Origin: Podospora pseudoanserina
Lineage: Eukaryota > Ascomycota > Sordariomycetes > Sordariales > Podosporaceae
Direction: 5' to 3'
NCBI RefSeq assembly: GCF_035222485.1
Contig: NC_085921.1
Coordinates: 2,480,001-2,544,000, forward strand
DNA: 64,000 nucleotides
The notes under the pieces are model-generated. The model had not been told where the DNA came from, ran no database searches, and saw only the letters and a list, made by a program, of their open reading frames with translations. How positions within the stretch are numbered: the first letter of the stretch is position 1; each line of letters opens with the position of its first letter. The translations under genes and the position numbers were made by a program. Below are positions 33,700 to 44,863 of this stretch, piece by piece.

Positions 33700-35352
33700 G
33701 GTGGCTGGCCTTGTTGAATGGGGTGATGACGGTAAAGATGAAAGAGACAGTGGGGGTGGTTCATGAACAGGCAGTATAAAAAAAAACCGAAAAAGAAAAA
33801 TCGACAAGTCCTCGCGTGGTTTGAGGTGTTTATACTGGGTTTGTAACTCTTGATCAACTTGTCACCCATAATCGATCTTGAAAAAGGTCGATGGCCTCTT
33901 CGATCTTGTATCATCATGCAGGCGTGTCTCCCCTCAACAGTCCAACACCGGCAAGCATATTTGCAAGTTGACCTTAACCCAACACTTCGCCACCATCAAC
34001 CCCCCCCCTTTCCCCCAGCACATCTACTCGAATCCTCCGCATTGGGAGAGATGTAAAGTGTTATTACGTAGTATCCTGTCGCAGTATACCCTTGGCGTGC
34101 TCCCCCCTACGCAACCAACCCCCCTCTCAACCACTGTGATAGCGTGATAGCAACATCCCCCTCGGGAGCCCCGGTGAGAGTCTACAAAGTCCCCCCTGAG
34201 TGTACAAACATCAGCCTCGAGATTGATTCCGACAAATTCTTCTCGCAAAGGGTACCTGAGTCGGCCTTATCCGATCACTCACCTGAGAAGAACAATGATA
34301 ACGGAGAATAAGTAAGACAAGGACTCGAGTGGTGTAACTTGGTAACAATACACACAGGGGATAGCATCTGAGCTGGACAAGTACCAATGAGGGGACCGAA
34401 TCAGGTAACCTGTCACAGACGTGCAGACAAGTTGGACAGGCAGGCCCTCGAGTCCAATCCGTCTCACCTGTAGCTCCGGTTTTGTGAGCTGTATCCCCCT
34501 TGGGCTGAGCTAGATGGAGTGATATGTGATGGCTCATCGGCACTCGGTGAAGGCAAGCTGTCTCGATATGTTGTTGTTTGGCACTTTGTCTGTTGGAACC
34601 TTGAATAACCGATGAACACTTTTGTGATTGGATTATGACCATGTTTTATGTTTTGCTCTGTCTGATACAATATCGGATGGAAGCCAGAGTATCTCTTTGC
34701 CAAGGCTGAAGAGTGCTATACCACCACGAAGGACCAAACAAATGACAATACAATACAATAAGTAATAGTAATAGTATAAATAGTAAGTAAAAAAGCCCCA
34801 ATTGCTCCTTTCCCGATGATTTGCGCTCCCCCAGCCCCCAGTCCATTCTTTACCTTACCCGAAGTCTACCGAACATTGTAACCTCAAAAAATGCATCTCC
34901 CGATCCATACTTCCTCCCCTGACTGGCCCTCATTGGCACAAATGCAAACCCCATCAATTTGCTCCCCTTTTCCAACACGTGTTCCACACTCTCGGCTCTT
35001 CTCTGACCAAAACCACAGGGAATCAAACCGAAAAATAAAAGCCTACCCCCAGAAATGCATTTCTTTCTAAAAAAAACAAAGGCCTTTGACCAAGGCTCGG
35101 ATTGCTGACAATGACGCCGCTGAAAAGGTCTGGTCGAAAAAGCCAGACCTATGTGATAAATGTGTGTGATGTGAAATGTGAAAATGCCGATTCGAGTCGA
35201 TATAAAAAAGGGTATTGTTTCTTCTTCTTCAATGATGGCTGGTCTTGCATCGTGGCGTTGGTCATTTGGCGTTTTCAGCTTTGTTTCTGCTGATGATCGC
35301 CTGGAGAGCACTCAAGGAGCAGATAGTGTACAATACACGCCTGTTCATGTGT
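33700..35352. other. Intergenic, secreted protein promoter and spg1 3' end
   Basis: 1.65 kb. Several open frames of 60-150 codons exist on both strands, but none has protein-like composition, a domain or consistent splice sites. I see nothing further. Confidence 0.45.
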
Positions 35353-36540
35353 TTAGACGGACTGGTAGAGCAGCAATGGCTCCCCGACATTGCTGATTTC
35401 AGGAATGGTGCACTTCAGATCAAAAGCTTTGGAGAGCACAATCTTGAAGATCTGCAAACGAAGAGGGTCAGACATGATACAACTCAAAAAGGCCAAAGAG
35501 CACAAGGGACGGGTATACCTTCTGAACGTTGATACTGTGACTTGTGCTGCTAAAGATCAATGCAGCACGCATGGCCTTTGCAAAACGACGGGCCTAGCAC
35601 ACGTTGGTCAGTCGGGAGCAACAATATGTAATCTACCAGAAGCAGGTCATACCTGAGTCGATATCTCCTCCTGCTCCTCGCGTGACAAGTTCACAAAGTG
35701 GTCGTACTTTGTGCCCACGAGAACAGGGATGGCCGTCTTGTTAAAGCCGCGTCCCTGGCGATACCACTCCTTGATGCTGTTCAACGTGCTCTTGCGAGTC
35801 AAATCAAACATGAACAGGATGGCCACGGCATCATTGCACACCAGTGGCAGCATGTTGACAAATTCGCGCTGACCACCCAAATCCCAGATGCTGAAGGTAA
35901 TCTCAGTGTTTCGGATGCTGATTGTCTTTTCCATAAAGTTGACACCCAGAGTCTGGATGTAGTCCTCGTCCCAGGACCCCTCGACGTATTTGACCATGAG
36001 ACTTGTCTTGCCAATCTGGGCATCGCCAACCATGCCAACCTTGATGACCACGTGGTTGCGGCCATTATTCTGCACATCACCGGCCACCCCTTGTCCATTG
36101 CTGCTGCTGGCATTTGGCGCTTGTCCCGAGAGGCCGGATGGGGGTCGAGAAAGGGAAGGTTGCTGCAATGGCTGGTTTCCGTACCGAGCGGTCGAGTCGG
36201 GATCGGTGTTCTCATTCACATGGGGCGAGTTGGCAATTCCGAGACCATGTTGTTCGCCAGAGGATGACTGAGCATGGTGTCGATCGTGGAAGCCATTGAG
36301 ATCTGAGGCGCCATAGTCGTTTGTAGGCTGAACTGTGTCCTCCATTCCGGCCATAGAGTCATCCTGCAGCTCAACTGGGGCTTGGTTGTAGGTAGGGGTG
36401 GGAGTCAGAGCAGAGTCTGAGTAAGGGTGAGCGGCAGCATGATCTTGCTCCATGGTGTTGGGGTCGGCGATGGGGAATTGAGCTGGGGATCCCTCGGGCT
36501 GGTTGGAGGGTTCCTGGTAGAAGGCGGTAGGGGGGTTCAT
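35353..36540 (-). CDS. spg1: SPG1/TEM1, Ras-like GTPase of the septation/mitotic exit network
   Basis: Exons 36540-35653, 35593-35519 and 35451-35353 encode 353 residues; both introns are phase 0. The first about 160 residues are a Q/P/S-rich extension. The GTPase domain then has the P-loop GDAQIGKTS (172-180), switch region [19 protein letters not shown] in place of the usual DTAGQ, and VGTKYD for the base-specificity loop. All are signatures of Spg1/Tem1. The tail [18 protein letters not shown] is also typical, and there is no C-terminal CaaX box, as expected. Spg1 sits on spindle pole bodies and triggers the kinase cascade for septum formation through Cdc7/Sid2; in hyphae it couples nuclear division to septation. 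A second ATG at residue 30 could be the true start. Confidence 0.93.
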
Positions 36541-38215
36541 GATTAGTCGCGCTGTGGCGGTCGGTAGTCGGTTGAGTGCTTAGACTAGACGGACAAGCCC
36601 TAGAGTATAGCAGTCGATCGGGGCGGATGTCGTTGATGAAGACAAATGTGGCGGTCGCTGGTCGGCAGTTGGTAGTCCAATGCTAGGCCAGCGACGAGTT
36701 CATGGAGACGCAAAAAACAGAGAGCTGAGGGAAGCGTGGTAGAGGTAAGCTGGGTAGACTAGCTTGGTCGAGGATGCTAGAGAACCAAAACCAAAGAAGC
36801 CAGGGACCGTGTTCGTCTCAACTCTCAAACAGCAGTCACAGTCGGTGGTGGAAGAGTGGGAAGATGGGCGTTCGCAGCGAAGCAACCAGGGCAGGATGCA
36901 GGTCGCAAGTACGTGTGGGCGGGCGGACGGTGCGGTGCTGTAGTGCGGAGCCGGTTCGGATCGTCAGGCTAGGTATCGTGGAACCCAGGCTGTCGGCGCG
37001 CCTGGCCAAGGAAGCAGACGACAGGCAGAAAGTCAACCTGGAGGAGGAGGAACAGATAGATGCCCACTGATGTGAATGGAGGTTGCTGGATCGTGGGGAA
37101 ATGTGGGAATGAGTGCAGTAGCCGGTACCTTAACTGCCTTGACTGCTGCAGGACAGAGCAAGGGGAGGTTCAGAGGGGAACCAAATCGAAGCCACTCACC
37201 CACTGTGGTGCAAAAGGCCAAGCGCGCGAACTGACGGTTACCCACCACGGCCCTGTTCCGACTCCCGATCCCCGACTCGACTGTCCACTCAGCTAGCGTT
37301 TTCAATTAATTGAGCCCAGCACACGTCACTGCTTCTGGCCAGGACCAGGACGCGCTGCTCGACACGCGACGCGATTTGACGCTTTCGTTCTTTTCTTTCT
37401 CTCTTAGAGAGTCCTATGTAGTGATGATCATGATTGCCTTTTCAGGGGAGATGTCCCCAATGTAAACAATCAACAAAACCACTCCAATAGAGCAGCAACC
37501 ATTGGAACGCTTTGCCTTGCTTTGTTATCAAATCTCCAGGCCGCCTCCTTAAACGCGGGGTCAAGGTTCAGTTTGTTTGGTTCCCCTCATCGGCCCAGAG
37601 CATTGGATGGAGGATCCAGCCACACGCCTTCTTGCTGCATATCTGCCTGCCAAGCGCCTTTCAACACAGGTACCTTAACTTTGACATGAGGTAGGCAGGT
37701 CTAGAAAGGTATAAATGAGGCTCCGATTCCATCATCTCTTGACCTCAACCGCCATTTGCTCTAAAATAAGCGCCGGCATAAGCGCACCTGAACAGAGGCC
37801 TACTCCCTGAATGGCATGACCTTCAACCAAAACATACTTCAAGACTGAAACCTTTCACTCCAATTTACCTGACCTTGACCTTGTCGCATTCAATTCAAAA
37901 AACCAAGAAGCATCAAGTCGCGTGTGGAAGATGACCTCATCTGGAGATTCCAACTCCACCATCAGCAGGCACAGTAGACAGAGCTCCGCGCTTATTATGT
38001 AAGACAAGCTCGGTAGCTCGGTTCCCTGCTGCTGCGTTTGACTGGCCGCCCGGCAGCTGGCCGGCAACCACCGGCCCAATCACCGGGACTGGCTTCCGAC
38101 AATCGCAGTGGTACTCCGTCCCGTCTCTTTATCGGTAGGTAGCGTCATTCGATTTATCTCTGGGTTCTCGACAACCTCACTCACCCTTCGCTTCATTTCA
38201 GCTGTACAACTCAAA
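36541..38215. other. Divergent promoter region, spg1 / gcv3
   Basis: 1.67 kb between divergent genes. No domain-bearing frame, tRNA or repeat was noticed. Confidence 0.45.
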
Positions 38216-38802
38216 ATGGCCTCCATTGCCCGGTGCCTAAGGGCTGCCCGCCCATCAGCCTTCGCTGTCGTGAGGAGCTCTGCTTCCCGCACCGTTGCTG
38301 CCCGCCCATTTTCCGTCACCGCATCCAGTGAGAGAACCCCTCCAAAACCTCGGCCCTGAGTTTGCGACGGGCCTTACTAACCACCAGACCCCCTCTAGAC
38401 GAGATCAGGAAATACACCAAGGAGCACGAATGGATTGACCTCGCCGCCGACAAGAAGACCGGCGTCATCGGCATCAGCGAGTACGCCGCCAAGGCCCTCG
38501 GTGACCTCGTCTACGTCGAGCTCCCAGAGGAGGGCCGGACCGTCAACAAGGGCGACGCTATCGGTGCCGTCGAGTCGGTCAAGAGTGCCGCCGACATCAA
38601 CGCCCCCGTGAGCTGCAAGATCACCCAGATCAACCTCGTGCTCGAGGAGAAGCCTGGCAACCTCAACCAGGTCCCTGAGGATGACTCCCACGGCGGCGGC
38701 TGGATCGCCAAGGTCCAGGTTGACGAGCAGGGCCTCCAGGACTTTGAGACCCTGATGGACTCTGAGCAGTACAACGAGTTTACTGCCAACGAGGACCACT
38801 AA
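38216..38802 (+). CDS. gcv3: Glycine cleavage system H protein, mitochondrial
   Basis: Exons 38216-38327 and 38399-38802 give 171 residues. The 71-bp intron uses a GTGAGA donor and joins in phase 1 to give FSVTASNEIRKYTKEHEW. Residues 1-35 are an arginine-rich, acid-free mitochondrial presequence. The lipoyl domain follows, with the lipoylated lysine K99 in GAVESVKSAADI. The H protein shuttles the aminomethyl group from the P protein (glycine decarboxylase) to the T protein, feeding one-carbon units to folate. In fungi and bacteria it also serves as a lipoate relay to other dehydrogenases. Expression may respond to glycine, but no site was identified. Confidence 0.95.
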
Positions 38803-39271
38803 GCAGAGACATGGCCTGAAGAAGGGGAGAGAGAGACGCTGAGAGGGCCGGGAGGCCTGGCAGCGAGGAGCTCTCTCAGGGGTGTACGGTAAATTGGTTT
38901 TTTTTTCAAATTCCGGACAGTTCAACCTGATAGATACACAAGGGGCCCAAAGAAAGGATCTGTACCATACGGGACATGGGAAATACCGGGGCAAAAGGGT
39001 GTTTTGATTTTCATGGGTGCGCATCTCGACTTTGATGACAAGGGATTCACGACAGAGAAGAGTCAACATTGCAATGGCGCAAACATTGTGCCATTTCAGA
39101 TACCCGTCGAGGGCCGGGTAGAGAGCACTCAACGGCTGATGATAGAAACCAAGCATGATCCGACAGTTGGAGTGGAAACACCGTGAGATTTATCATTGTG
39201 AAGCATGAGCAAGCCCTGTCGCTATTCTATTTTTTGATCCGCCCAAAAACACAACCCATCACGACGAGCAC
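38803..39271. other. Convergent 3' region, gcv3 / hem3
   Basis: 469 bp between convergent stops. Nothing recognised. Confidence 0.5.
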
Positions 39272-40297
39272 CTAAGCATCGCTGACCTTGAGCGCACCCG
39301 GCGCCGATTCACGAAGCTTGTTGATAGCATCAAGAATCTCCTGAGCACCCTCCCTGGCCAGCTTCTCAGCCAAGCTCTTCCCAAGAGCCTCGGCCTCCTC
39401 CAAATTCGCAATCTTCTCTGTCCTCTCCCCATCCACAGCCTTTTTGCCATCCAGACTGACAACCGCAACCTTCAACCTCAGCTTTTTCTCCCCCTCATCC
39501 TCAACCCACTTCGTCTCAACCCCAATCGGCACCGAGCACCCGCCCTCCAACGTCCTCATCACACTTCTCTCCGCAAAAGCCGCCATCATAGTATCCTCAT
39601 CCACCGCAGCTTTGATCAACTTGGCAATCTTCTCATCCCCCTCCCTAATCTCCAACCCCAACGCCCCCTGGCCCACAGCATGCAACAACCCCCCTCCCTC
39701 CGTCGAGCTCTCCAGATACTGCCCAATCCTCTCATCATACCCCAACCTCAACAACCCCGCCGCCGCCAAAATAATAGCATCATACCCCCCATTCTCATCA
39801 TCACACTTTGCCAACCTAGTATCAATGTTCCCCCTCACATCCCTAAAAACCAACCCCTTATAGCTCCTCTTGAGCTGCGCCGCCCTCCTCACGCTGCTAG
39901 TCCCCACCACCGACCCCTCAGGAAGGTCCTTCAGCGCCTTATATTCCCCCCCCTGACGCCTCGGAAAAACAACCACATCCCTCGCATCCTCCCTCTGCGT
40001 AACCGCCCCGAGAACACACCCCTCCGGCAGGCTCGTCGGCATGTCCTTGAGCGAGTGCACAATAACATCCACCTCCTTGTTCACCAGCTTCGCCTCCAAT
40101 TCACTAGTCCATAACCCCTTCCCCAGCGACGGCAAAGGGGTAGTCTTGTCCCTGTCCCCCATGGTAGCCATGGAGTGAACCTCAAACTTGACCGACGGAC
40201 CGGCCGCCTTTGAGAGCGCGGCGATGACGAGGTCGGTCTGGGCCAGCGCGAGGGCCGAGCGGCGGGTGCCGATCTTGACGGTGTATTCTTCGGTCAT
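39272..40297 (-). CDS. hem3: Porphobilinogen deaminase (hydroxymethylbilane synthase)
   Basis: A single uninterrupted exon of 341 residues. Visible motifs: the N-terminal KIGTRRSALALAQTD, the catalytic Asp85 in HSLKDMPT, arginine-rich substrate-binding stretches (TSSVRRAAQL, FRDVRGNIDTRL), and Cys254 in LEGGCSVPIG, which carries the dipyrromethane cofactor. It condenses four porphobilinogen molecules into hydroxymethylbilane, the third step of heme synthesis, in the cytosol. Length fits the family (yeast 327). It is one of only two genes here with no intron or none visible, and its codon use is strongly C-ended at third positions. Confidence 0.96.
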   Translation of the reverse strand: MTEEYTVKIGTRRSALALAQTDLVIAALSKAAGPSVKFEVHSMATMGDRDKTTPLPSLGKGLWTSELEAKLVNKEVDVIVHSLKDMPTSLPEGCVLGAVTQREDARDVVVFPRRQGGEYKALKDLPEGSVVGTSSVRRAAQLKRSYKGLVFRDVRGNIDTRLAKCDDENGGYDAIILAAAGLLRLGYDERIGQYLESSTEGGGLLHAVGQGALGLEIREGDEKIAKLIKAAVDEDTMMAAFAERSVMRTLEGGCSVPIGVETKWVEDEGEKKLRLKVAVVSLDGKKAVDGERTEKIANLEEAEALGKSLAEKLAREGAQEILDAINKLRESAPGALKVSDA

Positions 40298-40887
40298 TGT
40301 TGTTTCGTTTCTCGTTACTATCGTGTGTTGCTGCTGGCTTTGTGAAATTCGAAAAAAGGAATTTGACTTTCGAGGACCCCGGATTTTTCTCGTGTTTCAA
40401 TCCCGCTCAAAGACGACAGCTGTACTTTCTTGACAAGACCGGCGCAATGGGCGAATGCAGATGCAAGCAAATTAACCAGCAGCAGGAGAAGAAAGCGTCC
40501 GATGAATCACACCCCGCTTCGGCCGAGGGACAAGTTGACTTGCAGGAAGTTTTGGAGTCGCTACAGCGGGGTAGATTTGTCAATTGTTGACAGGAGTCCG
40601 CTGTTTGAAACCGCTGCGGGGGTGGGGTCATTGCCTCATAGTGCCCCCTCAACACCAAGCAAGACACCTTCCTCTCACCCAGACAAGCATCACAAAAGGC
40701 GTCACCCAAACCCAGAAGCAAAAGATATCTGTAATCACAAACACTACAATTCTATCCCTACTCGTCCATTGCTAGGATTTCATTAGCGATTACCACATCA
40801 TCCGTCTCATCCAGCCAAAGCTTGTCTCTAGGATTCATCATCATCATCCCACCTCTTTCCTCCCCCATTCCCCTTTTTTCCACGACT
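40298..40887. other. Intergenic, hem3 promoter and PLAC8 gene 3' end
   Basis: 590 bp between tandem minus-strand genes. Nothing recognised beyond leader and trailer. Confidence 0.45.
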
Positions 40888-42974
40888 TTACTTCCCATTT
40901 CCATTCTCCTTCCGATTACTCCCCCGACTGCTCCCCCGCATAGTCTTCCTATCATCCTCCAAAAAGTGCTCCAACAACTGATGCGCCCTCTGGCCCACTT
41001 TGGCATCCTCCGCCAGCAAATGCTCCGGCGCCCTCCTCTTCCCAGGGGCAGGAGAAGCAACCCTCTCATCCTCCCCAATCATATGCTCCTTCACCCTCAA
41101 CTTATCAGCCCAACTCTCCATAACCCGCACATCATGCCCCATCTCGTGCCCCCTCACTGGAGAAGGCGCAGGACTCTTGACCTGAAGATCGGCACGTAAA
41201 TCATGCTGTTGATACTCCCGCCCCGGGCTCGGTGTCAAAACCTTCCGATCCTGACTCAGATCATGCTCGACATTCAGCCTCTGCAACTCTGGCACAGGCA
41301 CCTTCTCGTCAAGATGAATCCCATGAGCAAAAGCCCTCGAAGTCGGAGTCGGCACCCAGCTGTCTCTGGAAATGGTGTGTTCCCTGGCTTTGTGAACCGG
41401 TGAATCAACCCTCTGGTCCCCTCCAAGCCCATGCTCCTTCAGATCCAACCCCTTATCACCAACCTTGACATCCTCCTTCAAACCATGCTCTCCCTCTACC
41501 CTCTCAACCTCGGCCGCCTCCTCCAAATCAACATCAACAATCTCATCCTCCCTCAAACTATGCCCTCTCGGCCTCTCCTCCCGTACCCCAACCTTAGGAT
41601 CAAGACTAAAACTGTGCTCCCGAGCCCGAGCAGCAATCTCCTGAACCCTGATATCAGCCTCAATGAGATGATCCCTCGGATCAAATACCAACTGCACAAC
41701 CTTCGGATCCTGCCCAGGAGAATGCCTCTGGACACTCTCCCTCCGATCCGGCACCCGAATGTCAATACTAAGACTGTGATTCCTCGACGAGTGATTACTA
41801 TGAGGAACCTCAACATCAGCACTGATGCCATGATCCGTCACAGTAGCCCTCCTCAACCTCGCCGGCGTCTCCGGTTCAGAAACAAACACCTCCCCGGCCT
41901 GAATCTGCACCACCCCCCGGTTAGGTGAGTTCCTGTCCATCCCCGCCAAAATATTCGTAGCCTGTTGAACCAGCTGTGTCGCCTGCTCGAGCCCCTCTTC
42001 CACCGGCAAAACAATCACCTTTTTCTTCTCCCCACAATTACCACAGACAGCATGACCCTTCCCAGGCAGCGTCGACCCCCCCCTCTTCCCCCTCTTTCCC
42101 TTCCTCCCCTTCTTCGACTCACAAGCACAAAACCCCTCCCCCTTCTCATCCCTCCCCTTCTGCAACCAAAACCCCAACTCCCCCTCCTCATTCTCCCCCC
42201 CTCTACATCTCCCCCCCTCCTCCGTACTATCCCTCTCAGTTATTGGCGTCAAAGCCTCATTCCTCCTCGCAAACGGATCCAACGGACTCCCCACATTCGG
42301 AATCTCAGGCAACTGCTCCCTCGGAAAAAGCGCCACCTCCCTCTGCCCGTTCTCCCCCCTCTCTTCATCAACATGAGAATGAGAAGCACTCATCCTCGGC
42401 TCAGCCCTATACCCTTGCATAACCGGTGCCATGGTATACAAAGCTCTAAACCCCTCCGGCCCCTCCCCAATCGGCACCGGCCCAGTCTGCTGCATCATAA
42501 TAACCCTATCCCTCAGCTCCTCCCTCTTCTTGACCTCCAACTCATTCCTGATCAGCGAGCACGGCTGGCAAAAGATGCCTTGGGCAATGTCGTCAGAGTA
42601 TTTGCCTTGGATGCCGTAGGTTTTGCGGATGTGGTGGGTTTGTTTGCCTACGTAGACTCCGCTGCCGATGCCTTTTGTTCATTCATTAGTGGAAAAAATG
42701 ACTGGTTGAGATGGGGGGGGGGGGGCTCACTGAGGGTGAAGGTGCAGAGGAGGCAGCAGTTCCAGCATTTCTCGTTGCAGCCTTTGTATTTCTTCATGTC
42801 GAGGGGGTCGTCATTGTGGGCTGCGCGGTTGAGGCGGTAGTTGTTTCTGCCGAACTGGTCAAAGCCGATGAAGCAGGAGCGGGGGCAGAGGCCGCCTTTG
42901 CCTGGTTCGCAGAGGCCGGCTTGCCAGGTGTTGGTTGGGTGGCGGTGGATGGGGGTGTGGCAGTGGTGAGCCAT
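40888..42974 (-). CDS. PLAC8-domain protein with a long C-terminal peptide-repeat tail
   Basis: Exons 42974-42731 and 42671-40888 encode 675 residues (59-bp intron, phase 1, with a C13 run beside the donor). Residues about 15-125 resemble the cysteine-rich PLAC8 (Cys-rich membrane-associated) domain: GLCEPGKGGLCPRSCFIGFD, NEKCWNCCLLCTF, then GVYVGKQTHHIRKTYGIQG and FCQPCSLIRNELEV. A further CGNCGEKKK lies near residue 290. PLAC8 proteins in fungi and plants sit at membranes and affect calcium, metals or organ/cell size; a plasma-membrane or vacuolar site is possible, though the hydrophobic stretch (CCLLCTFTL) is short. Residues about 358-655 are roughly 16 degenerate repeats of an H-x-[LI]-x-x-D-x-[KR]-V unit. 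The tail is very charged and should be helical or disordered. Confidence 0.75.
40945..41838 (-). repeat. Coding repeat array, about 16 units of 17-26 codons
   Basis: Successive units, read in the protein direction, include TDHGISADVEV, RNHSLSIDIRV, QRHSPGQDPKV, RDHLIEADIRV, REHSFSLDPKV, EHGLKEDVKV, KEHGLGGDQRV, REHTISRDSWV, EHDLSQDRKV, QHDLRADLQV, KEHMIGEDERV and PEHLLAEDAKV. Spacers are P/S/R-rich and vary. The DNA has diverged, so this is an old duplication series held at protein level. Confidence 0.85.
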
Positions 42975-44863
42975 GGTGGTTAAGACTGATTGTTAAAGGA
43001 AATGTTTGTCTTGGGAATTAGAAAAAGAAAGATTTGGTCGTAAAGAACTGTGGGGGGTAAATCTCTGTAATGATACCGTGGGATGGGGAGGTTAGGGGTG
43101 GATGTGATGATGATGATGATGATGATGGTGATGGTGGTGAGACGACTGTGGTGGTTTTGGGAGAACAAGAAGAGAGGAGATGGCGTCCATTGCTGGGGAA
43201 TTTTGGTTGTCTGTTGGACTGTGCTGGGTTCCTTCCTAGCTACCTAGCTGGGAAAGAGTGGGTGAGGTGATGAAGGGCTCTTGCTGATGATATCTGTCGG
43301 TCTGTGAGTTCCACGGTGCCGACGGTGAGGTCAATGCGGATGTGGCAGGTGCTTGTCGAAGTGATGGCTCCGCCTTGCAAGAGCCTCCTACCTTGTTCTG
43401 ACGTCTTTCTTTTTGATAGTATCCTCAGCACCTGCAGGGACCGATTGGTTGCTTCCAGACTGCTGGTAACTTCAAAGTTGTCAGGGAAGTTGCGGGTAGA
43501 TCAAGGTATAAGGAAGCAGGAGTCTGATATTGAACGCTGGCTATGCTATTGAAAGTTTGAGCTGCCTTGAGAAGGCAGCTTGTCATTAAGCTTCTGAGCT
43601 TGCTATTGTCACCATCAGCCCAAGTCCAATATCCCAAAATGATCCAACTTACACTTCAGGTCGAGTCATCATCTCTCACCACTGCTCTCACTGTTGATCT
43701 TGCCCGAGGCCTTCTTCAATTCACTCTCCCGGGCGTACTCCGCCAATACTTGATCCGCATAGTCGTCTGGCTTCAAAAGGACCAAAGTGACAGGCAGGAG
43801 TATTGCAAGTTCTCCAAGCCGCCTGAACGAGGAGCGAGCGTGTCCACATCGTGGGTGTGTTGGGAAACTTCAGATGAAAGCTATGCCAGAGCAAAAGCAG
43901 CGTCTCCCCTCGCCAGCAGCTCGCCAATTGAGTGACCAATTGAATGCCCAACCAGAGGGTCGCCTTCAACCCTCCCTTGCAATCATCTGCGGTGGCCCAA
44001 GCCTTCCAATGGATTCTGATCTATGACTATTTCCCAACCGCACCTCAGGAATAATGTTCATGGAGGCTTGACATTGAACGACGAATCAGCCAAGACCCTA
44101 AGGCCGCCTCGGGGAAAGCTCCAAGCGGGGACAGTGGGTCCCGGCACTGTTTGACGTCTTTTATACAGGGGGGTTCATTGCTGGCCATGGTGGAGCTGGC
44201 AATTGAGGTTCTCGATGATAGGTACTTGGCATCTACTCAAGAGAAGCTCATTGTTGGTAGATAGCTAATTGGTCTGCGAGGCGATGTGTCTGATAGACTG
44301 CCAAGTAACTTTCCTTGTCTAATAGCCGTGATTTTATGTGTACTAGCTGAGGTTTTATGTTTCTGACCTGCTACACTTGCTCGGTGACAAGCTTTGAACC
44401 CCTTCAACTATCTATCCTATGAAATGCACCATCATGTCTTGAGCCCCAAGTTCCCAACAGCCACATCTGGAGAGGCTTGCTTGTTATAGCTTGTCGTTGT
44501 TTTCTTTTTGAAGGCCTGCCAAGCAGCATGGTTGGGTGGGGCTCTCTGAACCCCGCGATAAGTAACTTGACCCCACCACCAATCAAGCATGACGCCTCCT
44601 CCTCCATAACATCGAAGCTGCCTAATCAAGACTTTCCCAAGCTTCCTGTCTGTAAAGCTTCCATTGCATGGGAAGTGGCGCTCTAAAATTTAACCTTGAT
44701 TGTGACCGCCTCAGTTTTGTCATAAAGCTCTCCTTCGTTTTTTTTCCTACAGATTTGTCAGTTCCTGGCCTCTATCTCTTCTTCCTCCTTCCACCACAGC
44801 TAACTCCGAGAAGCCATCTCGCATCAATACTGCATCACAACCGCCATACTATAGCAAGTCACC
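42975..44863. other. Divergent promoter region, PLAC8 gene / cand1
   Basis: 1.9 kb. It holds a (GAT)n-type repeat at 43104-43139 in the PLAC8 leader and a minus-strand open stretch (43869-43669) with protein-like content (PDDYADQVLAEYARESELKK) that I could not extend into a gene. Confidence 0.4.
43104..43139. repeat. Trinucleotide (GAT/GGT) microsatellite
   Basis: About eight GAT units followed by GGT variants, non-coding, in the leader region of the PLAC8 gene. Confidence 0.8.

Noticed and set aside
39680-42840. Several long plus-strand frames opposite hem3 and the PLAC8 gene
   Set aside because: P/L/R/T-rich shadows of real minus-strand exons.
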